Source: Rhodobacteraceae bacterium HLUCCA08 | GTDB lineage: Bacteria > Pseudomonadota > Alphaproteobacteria > Rhodobacterales > Rhodobacteraceae | Direction of reading: 5' to 3' | Length of the DNA: 64,000 bases | Assembly (NCBI GenBank): GCA_001314655.1 | Contig: LJSF01000003.1 | Coordinates: forward strand, 62,001-126,000 | Shown here: one piece after another, positions 45,302 through 54,481 of the stretch | Numbering within the stretch: position 1 is the first letter of the stretch | How the letters are laid out: each line of letters opens with the position of its first letter | Program-made: the position numbers and the translations under genes | Notes under the pieces: model-generated | Told to the model about the DNA's origin: nothing | What the model saw: only the letters and a program-made list of their open reading frames with translations | Database searches by the model: none

Positions 45302-46735
45302 ATGAGCACCTCCGACCAGCCTCCCTCGCTTTATGCCGCGCGCGAACCGGTCTTTCCCCGCAAGGTGAAGGGCAAGTTCCGCTCGATGAAGTGGATCATC
45401 ATGGCTGTGACGCTGGGCATCTATTACCTGACGCCCTGGATTCGCTGGGATCGCGGCCCGGAACTGCCGGACCAGGCGGTGCTGATCGACATGGCGAACC
45501 GGCGGTTCTTCTTCTTCTGGATCGAGATCTGGCCGCATGAATTCTACTTCATCGCCGGGTTGCTGATCATGGCCGGGCTGGGCCTGTTCCTGTTCACCTC
45601 GGCGCTGGGCCGGGTCTGGTGCGGCTATACCTGCCCGCAGACCGTCTGGACCGACCTGTTCGTCCTGACCGAACGCTGGATCGAGGGCGACCGCAACGCC
45701 CGTGTGCGCCTGTGGAAGCAGAAATGGGACGCCCGCAAGGCCCGTCTGCGGCTGACGAAATACGCGATCTGGGCCCTGATCGGCCTGGCGACCGGCGGCG
45801 CCTGGATCTTCTATTTCGCCGATGCCCCGACGCTCGCCCAGGGCCTGCTGACCGGCACCGCGCATCCGGTCGCCTACACGACCATGTTCATCCTGACCGC
45901 GACCACCGTGTTCATGGGCGGCATCGCCCGCGAACAGGTCTGCATCTATGCCTGCCCCTGGCCGCGGATCCAGGCGGCGATGATCGACGAGGACACGATC
46001 ACCATCGGCTACCGCGAATGGCGCGGCGAGCCGCGTGGCAAGCACCGCAAGGGCGACGGATCGGAAAATCTGGGCGATTGCATCGACTGCATGGCCTGCG
46101 TCAATGTCTGCCCGATGGGGATCGACATCCGCGACGGCCAGCAGCTGGAATGCATCACCTGCGGGCTGTGCATCGACGCCTGCGACGACGTCATGACCCG
46201 GATCGGCAAGCCACGCGGCCTGATCGATTATTTCGCGCTCAAGGACGAGGCGGCGGAACGGGCCGGCGGCGCACCGGTGCCGCTGTGGAAACACATCTTC
46301 CGGCCGCGCACGATCCTTTACACGGCATTGTGGTCGGCGGTCGGCGTCGCGCTGATCGTGGCGCTGTTCATCCGTTCGGACATCGACCTGACCGTCGCGC
46401 CGGTGCGCAACCCGATCTATATCCCCTTGTCCGACGGTACGATCCGCAACGTCTACGAGGTGCGCCTGCGCAACATGCATGGCGAGGAACGCCCGTTCCT
46501 GCTGACCGCGGACAGCGCGGCCGCCCTGTCGCTCGAGATCGAGGGCGATGACGGTGACCGGACCGTGGCCGTGCCGGCGGACAGCACCGAGCTGGTGCGG
46601 GTCTATGTCCATGCCGCGCCCGGCAGCGAGGCGGCGACCGGCGACCGGACCGAATTCCGGCTCTGGGTCGAGGACATGACCAACAACGAACGCGCTTTCG
46701 AGGATACCCACTTCAACGGCATGGGGAGCAACTGA
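45302..46735 (+). CDS. ccoG: Cytochrome cbb3 oxidase accessory protein CcoG
   Basis: CcoG (RdxB/FixG) is a membrane ferredoxin-like protein that reduces copper(II) for cbb3 oxidase assembly. The 477-residue protein has several transmembrane helices (WIIMAVTLGIYYLTPWI, FYFIAGLLIMAGLGLFLFT, IWALIGLATGGAWIFYF), cysteines in VWCGYTCPQTVW and CIYACPWPRIQ, and two 4Fe-4S motifs, CIDCMACVNVCPMGID and CITCGLCIDACDDV. The C-terminal part is a periplasmic Ig-like domain. It heads the ccoG-H-I-S operon behind an FNR site. No catalytic ccoNOQP genes are upstream here. Confidence 0.96.
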   Translation: MSTSDQPPSLYAAREPVFPRKVKGKFRSMKWIIMAVTLGIYYLTPWIRWDRGPELPDQAVLIDMANRRFFFFWIEIWPHEFYFIAGLLIMAGLGLFLFTSALGRVWCGYTCPQTVWTDLFVLTERWIEGDRNARVRLWKQKWDARKARLRLTKYAIWALIGLATGGAWIFYFADAPTLAQGLLTGTAHPVAYTTMFILTATTVFMGGIAREQVCIYACPWPRIQAAMIDEDTITIGYREWRGEPRGKHRKGDGSENLGDCIDCMACVNVCPMGIDIRDGQQLECITCGLCIDACDDVMTRIGKPRGLIDYFALKDEAAERAGGAPVPLWKHIFRPRTILYTALWSAVGVALIVALFIRSDIDLTVAPVRNPIYIPLSDGTIRNVYEVRLRNMHGEERPFLLTADSAAALSLEIEGDDGDRTVAVPADSTELVRVYVHAAPGSEAATGDRTEFRLWVEDMTNNERAFEDTHFNGMGSN

Positions 46736-46736
46736 C

Positions 46737-47192
46737 ATGAAGGAAATCACCGGACGCCACGTCCTTATCGGATTTGTGGGCGCTTTCACGATCATCGTCG
46801 GGGTGAACCTTTACCTCGCCTTCAGCGCGGTGAGCACCTTTCCGGGGCTCGAGACGCCCAGCGCCTACATCGCCAACCAGACCTTCGACGAGGACAAGTC
46901 GGCACAGGAGGCGCTGGGCTGGACCGTCGCCGCGTCGGTCGAGGGCGAAGACCTGGTCGTGCGGATCACCGACGCCGCCGGCGCGGCGGTCCGGACCGAA
47001 GAGCTTGGCGGCATCCTGGGCCGCCCGACCACGGTGCGCGACGATCAGGACCTGGACTTCGCCTGGAGCGACGGGGCCTATCGCGCGCCGATCGGCGCGG
47101 TCGAGGACGGCAATTGGGATTACCGGATGGAGGCCCTGGCGCTGGACGGCACGCCCTTCAAGCAGAGGGTCGAGGTCGCCTTCCCGGAATGA
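46737..47192 (+). CDS. ccoH: cbb3 oxidase assembly protein CcoH/FixH
   Basis: The 151-residue protein has one N-terminal transmembrane helix (HVLIGFVGAFTIIVGVNLYL) and a periplasmic FixH domain with GLETPSAYIANQTFDEDKSA and the end GNWDYRMEALALDG. CcoH stays with cbb3 oxidase during assembly. It starts one base after the ccoG stop and its own stop overlaps the ccoI start (ATGA). Confidence 0.93.
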   Translation: MKEITGRHVLIGFVGAFTIIVGVNLYLAFSAVSTFPGLETPSAYIANQTFDEDKSAQEALGWTVAASVEGEDLVVRITDAAGAAVRTEELGGILGRPTTVRDDQDLDFAWSDGAYRAPIGAVEDGNWDYRMEALALDGTPFKQRVEVAFPE

Positions 47193-49393
47193 GCAACGCC
47201 GAATACACCTCTCCGGCCGCTTGCCCGGCCTGCATCGCCACCCCGCTGGCGACCGATCGCGCCAGCCGCACGGCGACGGACGGCGCGCAAGAGGTGCATC
47301 TGTCGCTGCCGACGATCCATTGCGCGGCCTGCATCTCGGGCGTGGAAAACGGGCTGAGCCGGATGGCCGGGGTGCAGGATGTCCGCGTCAACCTGACCCG
47401 CAAGCGCGCCACGGTGCGCCTGGCCGCGGGGGTGGACCCGCAGACCCTGGCCCGGCAATTGTCGGATATCGGCTACGAGGCGCAGCTGCTGGACGGCGCG
47501 ACCCTGTCGGCGGGCGAAAGCGACCGGCTGGCGCGCGACCTGCTGATGCGGCTGGGCGTGGCCGGCTTCGCGATGATGAACATCATGTTGTTGTCGATCT
47601 CGGTCTGGGCCGGGGCGACGGATGCGACCCGCGACCTGTTCCACTGGATTTCCGCCGCCATCGCCCTGCCGACGATCCTGTTCGCCGGCCAGCCGTTCTT
47701 TCGCAATGCCTGGGCGGCGCTGTCCCATGCGCGGCTGAACATGGATGTGCCGATCTCGCTGGCGCTGCTGCTGGCGACCGGCGTGTCGCTGTATGAAACC
47801 GCCCATGGCGGCAAGCACGCCTATTTCGATGCCGCGGTGTCGCTGAACTTCTTCCTGTTGGCCGGGCGGTTCCTGGACCAGAAGATGCGCTCGGTCGCGC
47901 GGTCTGCGGCGACGCAGCTGGCCGCGCTGGAAGTGCCGACGGCGCTTCGCCTGAACGGCGACGACGCCGAAACCGTGTCTCTGGGCGATGTCGCGGTGGG
48001 CGATCTGCTGCTGGTGCGGCCGGGCAACCGGGTGCCGGTCGACGGCGTGATCGAGGCCGGCGCGAGCGAGCTGGACCGCGCCTTCCTGACCGGCGAGACC
48101 GACCCGGTGCCGGTCGCCATCGGCGCCGAGGTCCGGGCCGGCGAGGTCAACCTGACCGGACCGCTGACCGTGCGCGCCACCGCGGTGGGCGAGGACACGC
48201 TGCTGCATTCCCTGGCCGACCTGGTCAGCGTCGCCGAAGAGGCCAAGTCGAAATACAACTCGCTCGCCAACCGGGCGTCGCGGATCTATTCGCCGGTGGT
48301 GCATCTGATGGCGCTGTCGGGCTTTCTGACCTGGATGTGGTTGACCGGCGGCGATGTGCGGGTGTCGATCATGATCGCGGTGTCGCTGCTGATCATCACC
48401 TGCCCCTGCGCCCTTGGCCTGGCCGTGCCCGCCGTGTCGACCGTCGCCTCGGGCAAGCTGTTCCGCGCCGGGCTGCTGATCAAGCACGCCACGGCGCTGG
48501 AGCGGCTGGCCGAGGTCGACGAGGTGGTGTTCGACAAGACCGGCACGCTGACGCTGGGCAGGCCGACGCTGAAGGGCGCGGAGGGGATCGCCCCCGAGGC
48601 GCTGGCCCTGGCGGCGGCTCTGGCCCGGGTGTCGGCCCATCCCCGGTCCGTTGCCATCGCCGATGCGGCGCGCGCGCTGGGGCTGCCCCCCGCCCCGCTG
48701 GAGGAGGCCACGGAATATCCCGGTCTGGGCATCGAAGGCATCGTCGGCGGCCGCAAGGTGCGGCTGGGCCGCGCCGAATGGGCGGGCGACATCGGCGCCG
48801 CCGCGCCGCAGCCGACCGGCGCCACGCTGCTGGTCGTCGACGGCGGCGCGGCGACCCCGTTCCGGTTCGAGGACACGATCCGTCCCGGCGCCCAGGCGCT
48901 GATCGCGCATCTGGCCGAGCGCGGCCTGCCGGTGACGCTGTTGTCCGGCGATACGCCCCAGGCGGTCGCCCACCTGGCCGACCAATTGGGGATCACGACC
49001 TGGCGTGCCGGCATGCTGCCGCATGAAAAGGCCGAATATCTGGAGGGTCGCGCCGCCGCCGGTCAGCGGGTGATGATGGTGGGCGACGGGCTGAACGACA
49101 CCGCCGCCATCGCCACCGCGCATGTGTCGATCGCGCCGGCCAGCGCGCTCGAGGCGACCCGGGTGGCCGCCGATGTGGTTCTGGTGTCGCCCGATCTGTC
49201 GCATATCGCCGACGCCCTGCGGATCGGCGGCCGGGCCCGGCGCCGGATCCTGGAGAATTTCGTCATCGCCGGCGTCTACAACGCGATCTCGATCCCGATC
49301 GCCTTTCTTGGCTTCGCCACGCCGCTGGCCGCCGCCATCGCGATGTCGACCAGTTCGATCGTCGTCTCGCTCAACGCCCTGAGGACCCGCTGA
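47189..49393 (+). CDS. ccoI: Copper-exporting P1B-type ATPase CcoI/FixI
   Basis: CcoI moves copper across the membrane for insertion into cbb3 oxidase. The 734-residue ATPase has an N-terminal heavy-metal-associated domain with IHCAACISGVENGL, an extra CPACIATPL before it, the TGETDPVP motif, the transmembrane CPC in IITCPCALGLAVPAVST, the phosphorylation site DKTGTLTLG and the hinge GDGLNDTAAIA. CPC and the CcoI-like N-terminus indicate Cu(I). It overlaps ccoH by four bases and ccoS follows without a gap. Confidence 0.96.
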   Translation: MSNAEYTSPAACPACIATPLATDRASRTATDGAQEVHLSLPTIHCAACISGVENGLSRMAGVQDVRVNLTRKRATVRLAAGVDPQTLARQLSDIGYEAQLLDGATLSAGESDRLARDLLMRLGVAGFAMMNIMLLSISVWAGATDATRDLFHWISAAIALPTILFAGQPFFRNAWAALSHARLNMDVPISLALLLATGVSLYETAHGGKHAYFDAAVSLNFFLLAGRFLDQKMRSVARSAATQLAALEVPTALRLNGDDAETVSLGDVAVGDLLLVRPGNRVPVDGVIEAGASELDRAFLTGETDPVPVAIGAEVRAGEVNLTGPLTVRATAVGEDTLLHSLADLVSVAEEAKSKYNSLANRASRIYSPVVHLMALSGFLTWMWLTGGDVRVSIMIAVSLLIITCPCALGLAVPAVSTVASGKLFRAGLLIKHATALERLAEVDEVVFDKTGTLTLGRPTLKGAEGIAPEALALAAALARVSAHPRSVAIADAARALGLPPAPLEEATEYPGLGIEGIVGGRKVRLGRAEWAGDIGAAAPQPTGATLLVVDGGAATPFRFEDTIRPGAQALIAHLAERGLPVTLLSGDTPQAVAHLADQLGITTWRAGMLPHEKAEYLEGRAAAGQRVMMVGDGLNDTAAIATAHVSIAPASALEATRVAADVVLVSPDLSHIADALRIGGRARRRILENFVIAGVYNAISIPIAFLGFATPLAAAIAMSTSSIVVSLNALRTR

Positions 49394-49555
49394 ATGGAAA
49401 TCCTGCTTGTGCTCATCCCGATTTCGATCGGCCTTGCCGGTTTCTGGCTGCTGTCGTTCTTCTGGTCGGTCAGGAACAAGCAATATGACGACCCCGAGGG
49501 CGCGCGCTATCGCATCCTGCGCGACGATTACGACGATCACCCGGCCGAGGATTGA
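49394..49555 (+). CDS. ccoS: cbb3 oxidase maturation protein CcoS
   Basis: This 53-residue protein has one transmembrane helix (ILLVLIPISIGLAGFWLLSF) and the CcoS tail WSVRNKQYDDPEGARYRIL. CcoS is required for insertion of haem b and copper into the oxidase. Its ATG follows the ccoI TGA directly. It closes the ccoGHIS operon and is followed by a two-hairpin element. Confidence 0.93.
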   Translation: MEILLVLIPISIGLAGFWLLSFFWSVRNKQYDDPEGARYRILRDDYDDHPAED

Positions 49556-49559
49556 GCCG

Positions 49560-49631
49560 GAGGCCCCGGGTCGGGCCCGGGGCGCGTTGTCGCCGGGCCT
49601 GACCGTCCCGGGCTGGACCCGGGACCTCTTG
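49560..49631. repeat. Two-hairpin intergenic element after ccoS
   Basis: GAGGCCCCGGGTCGGGCCCG forms a strong hairpin, and GTCCCGGG-CTGGA-CCCGGGAC forms a second, followed by CTCTTGCC. The same two blocks, in opposite order, occur after serB at 8360-8424. The element separates the ccoGHIS operon from the B12 riboswitch and may end transcription. Confidence 0.6.
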
Positions 49632-49714
49632 CCCCGTCGGATCCCTTGACGCAGTCGCCCCCCGGACCGTCGCATTCCCTCTTTCGGAACCGTAAGGATC
49701 GGTTTACACCGATA

Positions 49715-49885
49715 CCTGCTTCGGTCCGGCCCTTCGGGTCCGGTGAATAGGGAACGCGGTGCGAATCCGCGACTGCCCCCGCAACTGTGAGCGGTGAGCG
49801 AAGCCGGCATATGCCACTCGTGCCACAAGGCGCGGGGAAGGCCCGGCCCAGCATCGACCCGCGAGTCAGGAGACCTGCCGAGGTG
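49715..49885 (+). promoter_or_regulatory. Cobalamin (adenosylcobalamin-type) riboswitch
   Basis: The sequence shows the conserved parts of the B12 riboswitch in order: GGGAACGCGGTGCGAATCCG, CGACTGCCCCCGCAACTGTG, the GCCACTCGTGCC segment, GCGGGGAAGGCCC and the B12 box GCGAGTCAGGAGACCTGCC at 49861-49879. It lies 140 bp upstream of btuB. A short hairpin, GCCCC-GTCC-GGGGC (49996-50009), directly before the btuB ribosome site may be the switching element, which would mean control of translation when cobalamin is bound. Confidence 0.95.
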
Positions 49886-50024
49886 ATCACCCTGTCCGGG
49901 TGCGTGGGGCGCCAGGGCAACGGTCCTTCCGTCGAGGTGACATTTTCACTGCCCACGGAAGGAGTCCCTCTTTCCATGGGCGATCACCATCGACTGCCCC
50001 GTCCGGGGCGGAAGGAGACGTCAC

Positions 50025-51911
50025 ATGACCCATCTTGCCCGGCTGGCCACCCCGCTTGCCGCCCTTCTTGCCTTTCCCGCCACGGCCCAGGATAGTTTCG
50101 ACCTGGGCGAAATCGTCGTCAGCGGCGCCTTCGTGCCGCTGGACGCAAGCGCCTATGGCCGCGCCGTCACGATCGTCACGAGCGACGACATCGCCCGCAG
50201 CGGCGCGACCACCGTGCAGGACGCCATCGCCGCCCTGCCCGGCGTCTCGGTCAGCCGCACCGATCCCTACAACACCCAGGTCCGCATCCGCGGCGGCGAG
50301 GGCAACCACACCCTGGTGCTGATCGACGGGGTCGAGGCGATGTCGGGCGAGAACGGCGAATATTTCTTTTCCGGCCTTTCGGCGGCGGATATCGAACGGA
50401 TCGAGATCCTGCGCGGCCCGCAATCGGTGATCTACGGCTCCAACGCCATGTCGGGCGTGATCTCGATCACCACCGCGCGGCCGGTGGCGGATGGATCGGC
50501 CTACCGGGTCGGCTATCTGCTGGGCAGCGATGGCAGCTGGGGGGCGAATTTCACCGGCGCGACCCGCAGCGCGCGGGGCGAGCTGTCCTATGCGCTGATC
50601 GCCCGGCATGACGGCGGGTTCGACATTTCCGGCGATGGCGGCGCGGCCGATGAAAGCGACCGGCTGACGCTGAACCTGACCGGCCGGACCCGGCTGGGCG
50701 AGGGGGTCGAGGCCGGGTTCACCCTGCGCGCCACCGATCAGGATTACGATTTCGACCGGGCCGATGGCGGCGCGGCGGATGCGGCGGGCTATATCGTCGA
50801 TGCCGACAACAGCGCCGACCGGACCGAGCGTCTGGGCTCTGCCTGGATCGAGGTCGAGGCGATGGGCGGGCAGATGCTGCATCGGCTGGGATACGAGGGC
50901 AACGCCTTTGCCACCGCGCTGTCCGACGATACCGGCAGTGTGACCTCGGACACCGAAAGCGCGATGACGACGCTGGGCTATACGCTCAGCTATGCCGCCG
51001 ATGGCGGGCTGGTCGAAACCTCGGATCACGTCGTCACCCTGCTGCTGGAGGCCCAGCGGCTGAGCTTCGACGATACCCTGCGCGGCGAAAGCTATGGCCG
51101 CGACAGCACCGCGATCGCGCTGGAATATGTCGGGCAGATCAGTCCGGCCCTGGCCATGCAGGCCTCGGTCCGGCGGGATTTCAACGAGGAGTTCGAGGAT
51201 GCGACCAGCTGGACCCTGGCCGGGTCCTACAGCTTTGCCTCGGGGGTGCGGCTGCATGCCTCGGCCGGGCAGGCTGTGGTCAATCCGAGCATGTACGAAC
51301 AATTCGGCTTTTTCCCGGGCTTCTATGTCGGCAATCCGGATCTGGAGCCGGAACGCTCGCTTGGTTTCGATATCGGCATCGAAACGCCCTTCGACGGCGG
51401 GCGCGGCCTGGTCGACGTGACCCTGTTCCACGAGGATCTGGAGAACGAGATCGTCTATGCCCCGACCTTCGACCGGGCGATCAACCGCGACGGCACCTCG
51501 AACCGCAAGGGGGTCGAATTGTCGGTGGACTACCAGGTCAGCCCCGCCGTCGCGCTGTCCTTCGACTACACCTACCTTGACGCGACCGGCGCCGATGGCA
51601 GTGTCGAGGTGCGCCGCCCGGGCCATGAGGCGGTGCTGGGCCTGAGCGCCGAGGCCTTTGGCGGCGACGGCACGGTGACGGCGCAGCTGCGGCATGTGGC
51701 CGACCTCTGGGACACCCAGTTCTGGGGCAGTTTCGAGACGCTGCAATTGCCCGATTACACGGTCGTGGACCTCGCCATGACCTATGACATCGCCGACAAC
51801 GTGACCCTGAGCGGCCGGATCGACAACCTGCTGGACGAAGAGGTGTCGGATGTCTGGGGCTATGCCGGGCCGGGCCGCGCGGCCTTTGTCGGGCTCGATG
51901 TCACGTTCTGA
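50025..51911 (+). CDS. btuB: TonB-dependent vitamin B12 receptor BtuB
   Basis: The 628-residue outer-membrane protein has a signal peptide (MTHLARLATPLAALLAFPAT), a TonB box-like GEIVVSGAF, a plug domain (TVQDAIAALPGVSVSRTDPY, RIRGGEGNHTLVLIDGVEA, LRGPQSVIYGSNAMSGVI) and a beta-barrel ending in phenylalanine (AFVGLDVTF). A cobalamin riboswitch upstream and btuFCD downstream identify the substrate as cobalamin or a cobamide. GAAGGAG precedes the ATG. Its last codons overlap the start of btuF. Confidence 0.95.
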   Translation: MTHLARLATPLAALLAFPATAQDSFDLGEIVVSGAFVPLDASAYGRAVTIVTSDDIARSGATTVQDAIAALPGVSVSRTDPYNTQVRIRGGEGNHTLVLIDGVEAMSGENGEYFFSGLSAADIERIEILRGPQSVIYGSNAMSGVISITTARPVADGSAYRVGYLLGSDGSWGANFTGATRSARGELSYALIARHDGGFDISGDGGAADESDRLTLNLTGRTRLGEGVEAGFTLRATDQDYDFDRADGGAADAAGYIVDADNSADRTERLGSAWIEVEAMGGQMLHRLGYEGNAFATALSDDTGSVTSDTESAMTTLGYTLSYAADGGLVETSDHVVTLLLEAQRLSFDDTLRGESYGRDSTAIALEYVGQISPALAMQASVRRDFNEEFEDATSWTLAGSYSFASGVRLHASAGQAVVNPSMYEQFGFFPGFYVGNPDLEPERSLGFDIGIETPFDGGRGLVDVTLFHEDLENEIVYAPTFDRAINRDGTSNRKGVELSVDYQVSPAVALSFDYTYLDATGADGSVEVRRPGHEAVLGLSAEAFGGDGTVTAQLRHVADLWDTQFWGSFETLQLPDYTVVDLAMTYDIADNVTLSGRIDNLLDEEVSDVWGYAGPGRAAFVGLDVTF

Positions 51912-52731
51912 GGGCATCGCGCTGGCGGTGGCGGCCTGGCTCGCCATCGCCGCGCCGCTGGCGGCCGAGGCGCCGCAGCGGGTGGTGTCGATGAACCTGT
52001 GTACCGACCAGCTGGCGATGCTGGTCGCGGCCGAGGGGCAGATCGTCTCGGTGTCCTACCTGGCGCAGGACCCGGGCGCCTCGGCGATGGCCGCGCAGGC
52101 GGCGGGGCTGCTGCCCAATCGCGGCCGCGCCGAAGAGATTTTCCTGATGCGGCCCGATCTGGTGATCACCGGCCCCTATTCCAACCCGACCGCCGCCGAC
52201 ATGCTGCGGCGGCTGGGGGTCGCGGTGCTGGTGGTCGACCCGGTCAGCCGGCTGGACGAAATTCCCGACCGGCTGGCGGTGATCGGCGCGGCGCTGGGCC
52301 AAGCGGACCGGGCGGCAAAGGTCGCGGCGGACTTCGAGGCCGGGCTGGGCGCGCTGGTCGACACCGGGCCGGAGCGGCCGCGCGCGGCGCTTTATGGCGC
52401 CAACGGCTATAGCGCCGGGGACCGGACGCTGGCCGGGCAGATCCTCTGGGCCGCCGGGTTCGACAATATCGCCACCGAACAGGGCATGCCCGATGGCGGC
52501 ATCCTGCCGCTGGAACTGCTGGCCCTGTCGCAGCCGGACATGATCGTCACCAGCCGGGCCGAACCGGGCGCCTCGCGCTCCGAAGAGATCCTCGACCACC
52601 CGGTCGTCGCCGCATTGCGGGACGGCGCGATCCCCGGCCGGATGCGCGACAGCGACTGGGTTTGCGGCACGCCGCATGTTCTGGGCGCCATCGCCGATCT
52701 GCGCGGTGCGCGCGAAGAGGCGGGCCGATGA
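51898..52731 (+). CDS. btuF: Cobalamin ABC transporter substrate-binding protein
   Basis: The 277-residue periplasmic protein has a signal peptide (GIALAVAAWLAIAAPLAAEA) and a type III binding-protein fold: RVVSMNLCTDQLAMLVAAEG, RPDLVITGPYSNPTAADMLR and a long linking helix near DEIPDRLAVIGAALG. It should take cobalamin from BtuB to BtuCD. The ATG at 51898 overlaps the end of btuB by 14 bases and gives a complete signal peptide. Family and position support BtuF, although iron-siderophore binding proteins look similar. Confidence 0.88.
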   Translation: MSRSEGIALAVAAWLAIAAPLAAEAPQRVVSMNLCTDQLAMLVAAEGQIVSVSYLAQDPGASAMAAQAAGLLPNRGRAEEIFLMRPDLVITGPYSNPTAADMLRRLGVAVLVVDPVSRLDEIPDRLAVIGAALGQADRAAKVAADFEAGLGALVDTGPERPRAALYGANGYSAGDRTLAGQILWAAGFDNIATEQGMPDGGILPLELLALSQPDMIVTSRAEPGASRSEEILDHPVVAALRDGAIPGRMRDSDWVCGTPHVLGAIADLRGAREEAGR

Positions 52732-53708
52732 GCCGCGCCCTGGCCCTGCTGGGACTGCTCGTGGCGGGCCTCTTCGCGGCGTCGCTGCTTGTCGGCCCGG
52801 CCGGCCTGCCGCCCGGCGCCAGCCTGCGCGCCCTGGTCAGCGGTGAGGGCGCCACGGGCCTGGTGATGCGCGAAATCCGCCTGCCCCGGGCGATCCTGGG
52901 CGCCGCGATCGGGGCCGGCCTGGGCATGGCCGGTGCCGCGATGCAGGGCTACCTGCGCAATCCGCTGGCCGAACCGGGGCTGATCGGCGTGTCGGGCTCG
53001 GCCGCCCTGGGCGCGGTGCTGGCGCTGCATACCGGGCTGGCCGCCGCCTTTGCCCTGGCGCTGCCGTTGATGGCCCTGGCCGGGGCGGGGCTTGGCGTCG
53101 GGCTGGTCATGGCGCTGGCCGGTCCGCGGGGCGGGTCGCTGACGCTGATCCTGGCGGGCATCGCGATCTCGGCCCTGGCCGGGGCGCTGACCTCTTTGGT
53201 GCTGAACCTGTCGCCCAATCCCTGGGCCGCGGGGGAAATCGTGTTCTGGATGATGGGATCGCTCGCCGATCGGTCGATGAGCCATGTCGCGCTGGCTCTG
53301 CCCTTTCTGCTGGCGGGCATCGCGCTGCTTGCCACGCTGGGCCGGGGCCTCGACGCGCTGACCCTGGGCGAGGACGCGGCGGCCTCGCTCGGGATCCGGA
53401 TGGCGCGTCTGCGGCTGGGGGTCGTGATCGGCACGGCGCTGGTGGTCGGCGCGGGCACCGCCGTGGCTGGCGCCATCGGCTTTGTCGGGCTGGTGGTGCC
53501 GCATGTGCTGCGCCCGCTGGTGGGGGCGGCGCCGGGGCGGCTCTTGTGGGCCTCGGCCCTGGGCGGGGCGGCGATGCTGCTGGCGGCCGATATCGCGGTG
53601 CGCGTCGTGCTGCCGGAACAGGACCTCAAGCTGGGCGTGCTGACCGCGCTGGTCGGCGCGCCGGTCTTTCTGCACCTGATCTATCGCATGCGGAGGGCGC
53701 TGGCATGA
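52728..53708 (+). CDS. btuC: Cobalamin ABC transporter permease
   Basis: The 326-residue FecCD/BtuC-family permease has about ten transmembrane helices. The motifs REIRLPRAILGAAIGAGLGM, AGAAMQGYLRNPLAEPGLIG and GAIGFVGLVVPHVLRPLVGA are standard for the family, and the last includes the cytoplasmic loop that contacts BtuD. It overlaps btuF by ATGA and btuD by four bases. Two copies form the channel. Confidence 0.93.
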   Translation: MSRALALLGLLVAGLFAASLLVGPAGLPPGASLRALVSGEGATGLVMREIRLPRAILGAAIGAGLGMAGAAMQGYLRNPLAEPGLIGVSGSAALGAVLALHTGLAAAFALALPLMALAGAGLGVGLVMALAGPRGGSLTLILAGIAISALAGALTSLVLNLSPNPWAAGEIVFWMMGSLADRSMSHVALALPFLLAGIALLATLGRGLDALTLGEDAAASLGIRMARLRLGVVIGTALVVGAGTAVAGAIGFVGLVVPHVLRPLVGAAPGRLLWASALGGAAMLLAADIAVRVVLPEQDLKLGVLTALVGAPVFLHLIYRMRRALA

Positions 53709-54481
53709 GCCTGCTGAGCCTTTCGGGCCTGAGCGTTCGCCGCGGCGCGCGCGTTGTGCTGAACGAGGCGACGCTCGACATCGGCGCCGGCGAATGCGTC
53801 GGGCTGATCGGCCCCAATGGCGCCGGCAAGACCACGCTGATGCGCGCCGCGCTGGGGTTGCTGCCCCACCTTGGGACCAGTTCGCTCGCGCGGATGCCCG
53901 CCGCCGCGCGCGCCCGGGCCGCCGCCTGGCTGCCGCAGACGCGCGACATCGCCTGGCCGGTCAGCGTCGAACGCCTTGTCACCCTTGGCCGGTTGCCGCA
54001 TCTGCGCCCGGGCCAGGCGCCGGGGCCGGACGATCGCGCGGCGGTGGCGCAGGTGCTGGAGCGGCTCGACCTGGCCGGGTTCGCCGACCGCCCGGCGACC
54101 GATCTGTCGGGCGGCGAACAGGCAAGGGTGCTGATCGCCCGCGCCCTGGTCCAGGACACGCCGCTGATCCTGGCCGACGAACCGGTCGCGGGCCTGGACC
54201 CGGCGCATCAGCTGACCACGATGCAGACCTTTCGCGCGCTTGCCGACGATGGCAAGGCGGCGCTGGTGGCGCTGCATGACCTGGGGCTGGCCTTGCGCTA
54301 TTGCACCCGGCTGGTGATGCTGCAGGCCGGGCGGGTCGTCGCCGACGGGCCGCCGCGCAAGGTGCTGACGGCAGGGCGCGTGGCGCAGGTCTTCGGCATC
54401 ACCGCGCTGATGCTGGACAGCGCCGAAGGCCCGGTCTTTCAACCGCTGGCCGTGACCGGCGCAACCGAGGGGGACAGCTGA
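53705..54481 (+). CDS. btuD: Cobalamin ABC transporter ATPase
   Basis: The 258-residue ATPase has Walker A GLIGPNGAGKTTLMRAALG, Q-loop WLPQTRDI, signature LSGGEQARVLIARAL, Walker B LILADEPVAGLDP and switch histidine VALHDLGLAL. It powers BtuC. The ATG at 53705 overlaps btuC; the stop overlaps the exbB ATG by one base (TGATG), so energising genes are directly coupled to the transporter genes. Confidence 0.93.
   Translation: MSLLSLSGLSVRRGARVVLNEATLDIGAGECVGLIGPNGAGKTTLMRAALGLLPHLGTSSLARMPAAARARAAAWLPQTRDIAWPVSVERLVTLGRLPHLRPGQAPGPDDRAAVAQVLERLDLAGFADRPATDLSGGEQARVLIARALVQDTPLILADEPVAGLDPAHQLTTMQTFRALADDGKAALVALHDLGLALRYCTRLVMLQAGRVVADGPPRKVLTAGRVAQVFGITALMLDSAEGPVFQPLAVTGATEGDS

Noticed and set aside
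47120-49828. 902-codon minus-strand open frame
   Set aside because: It is antisense to ccoI and ccoS, which are unambiguous; no evidence supports it.
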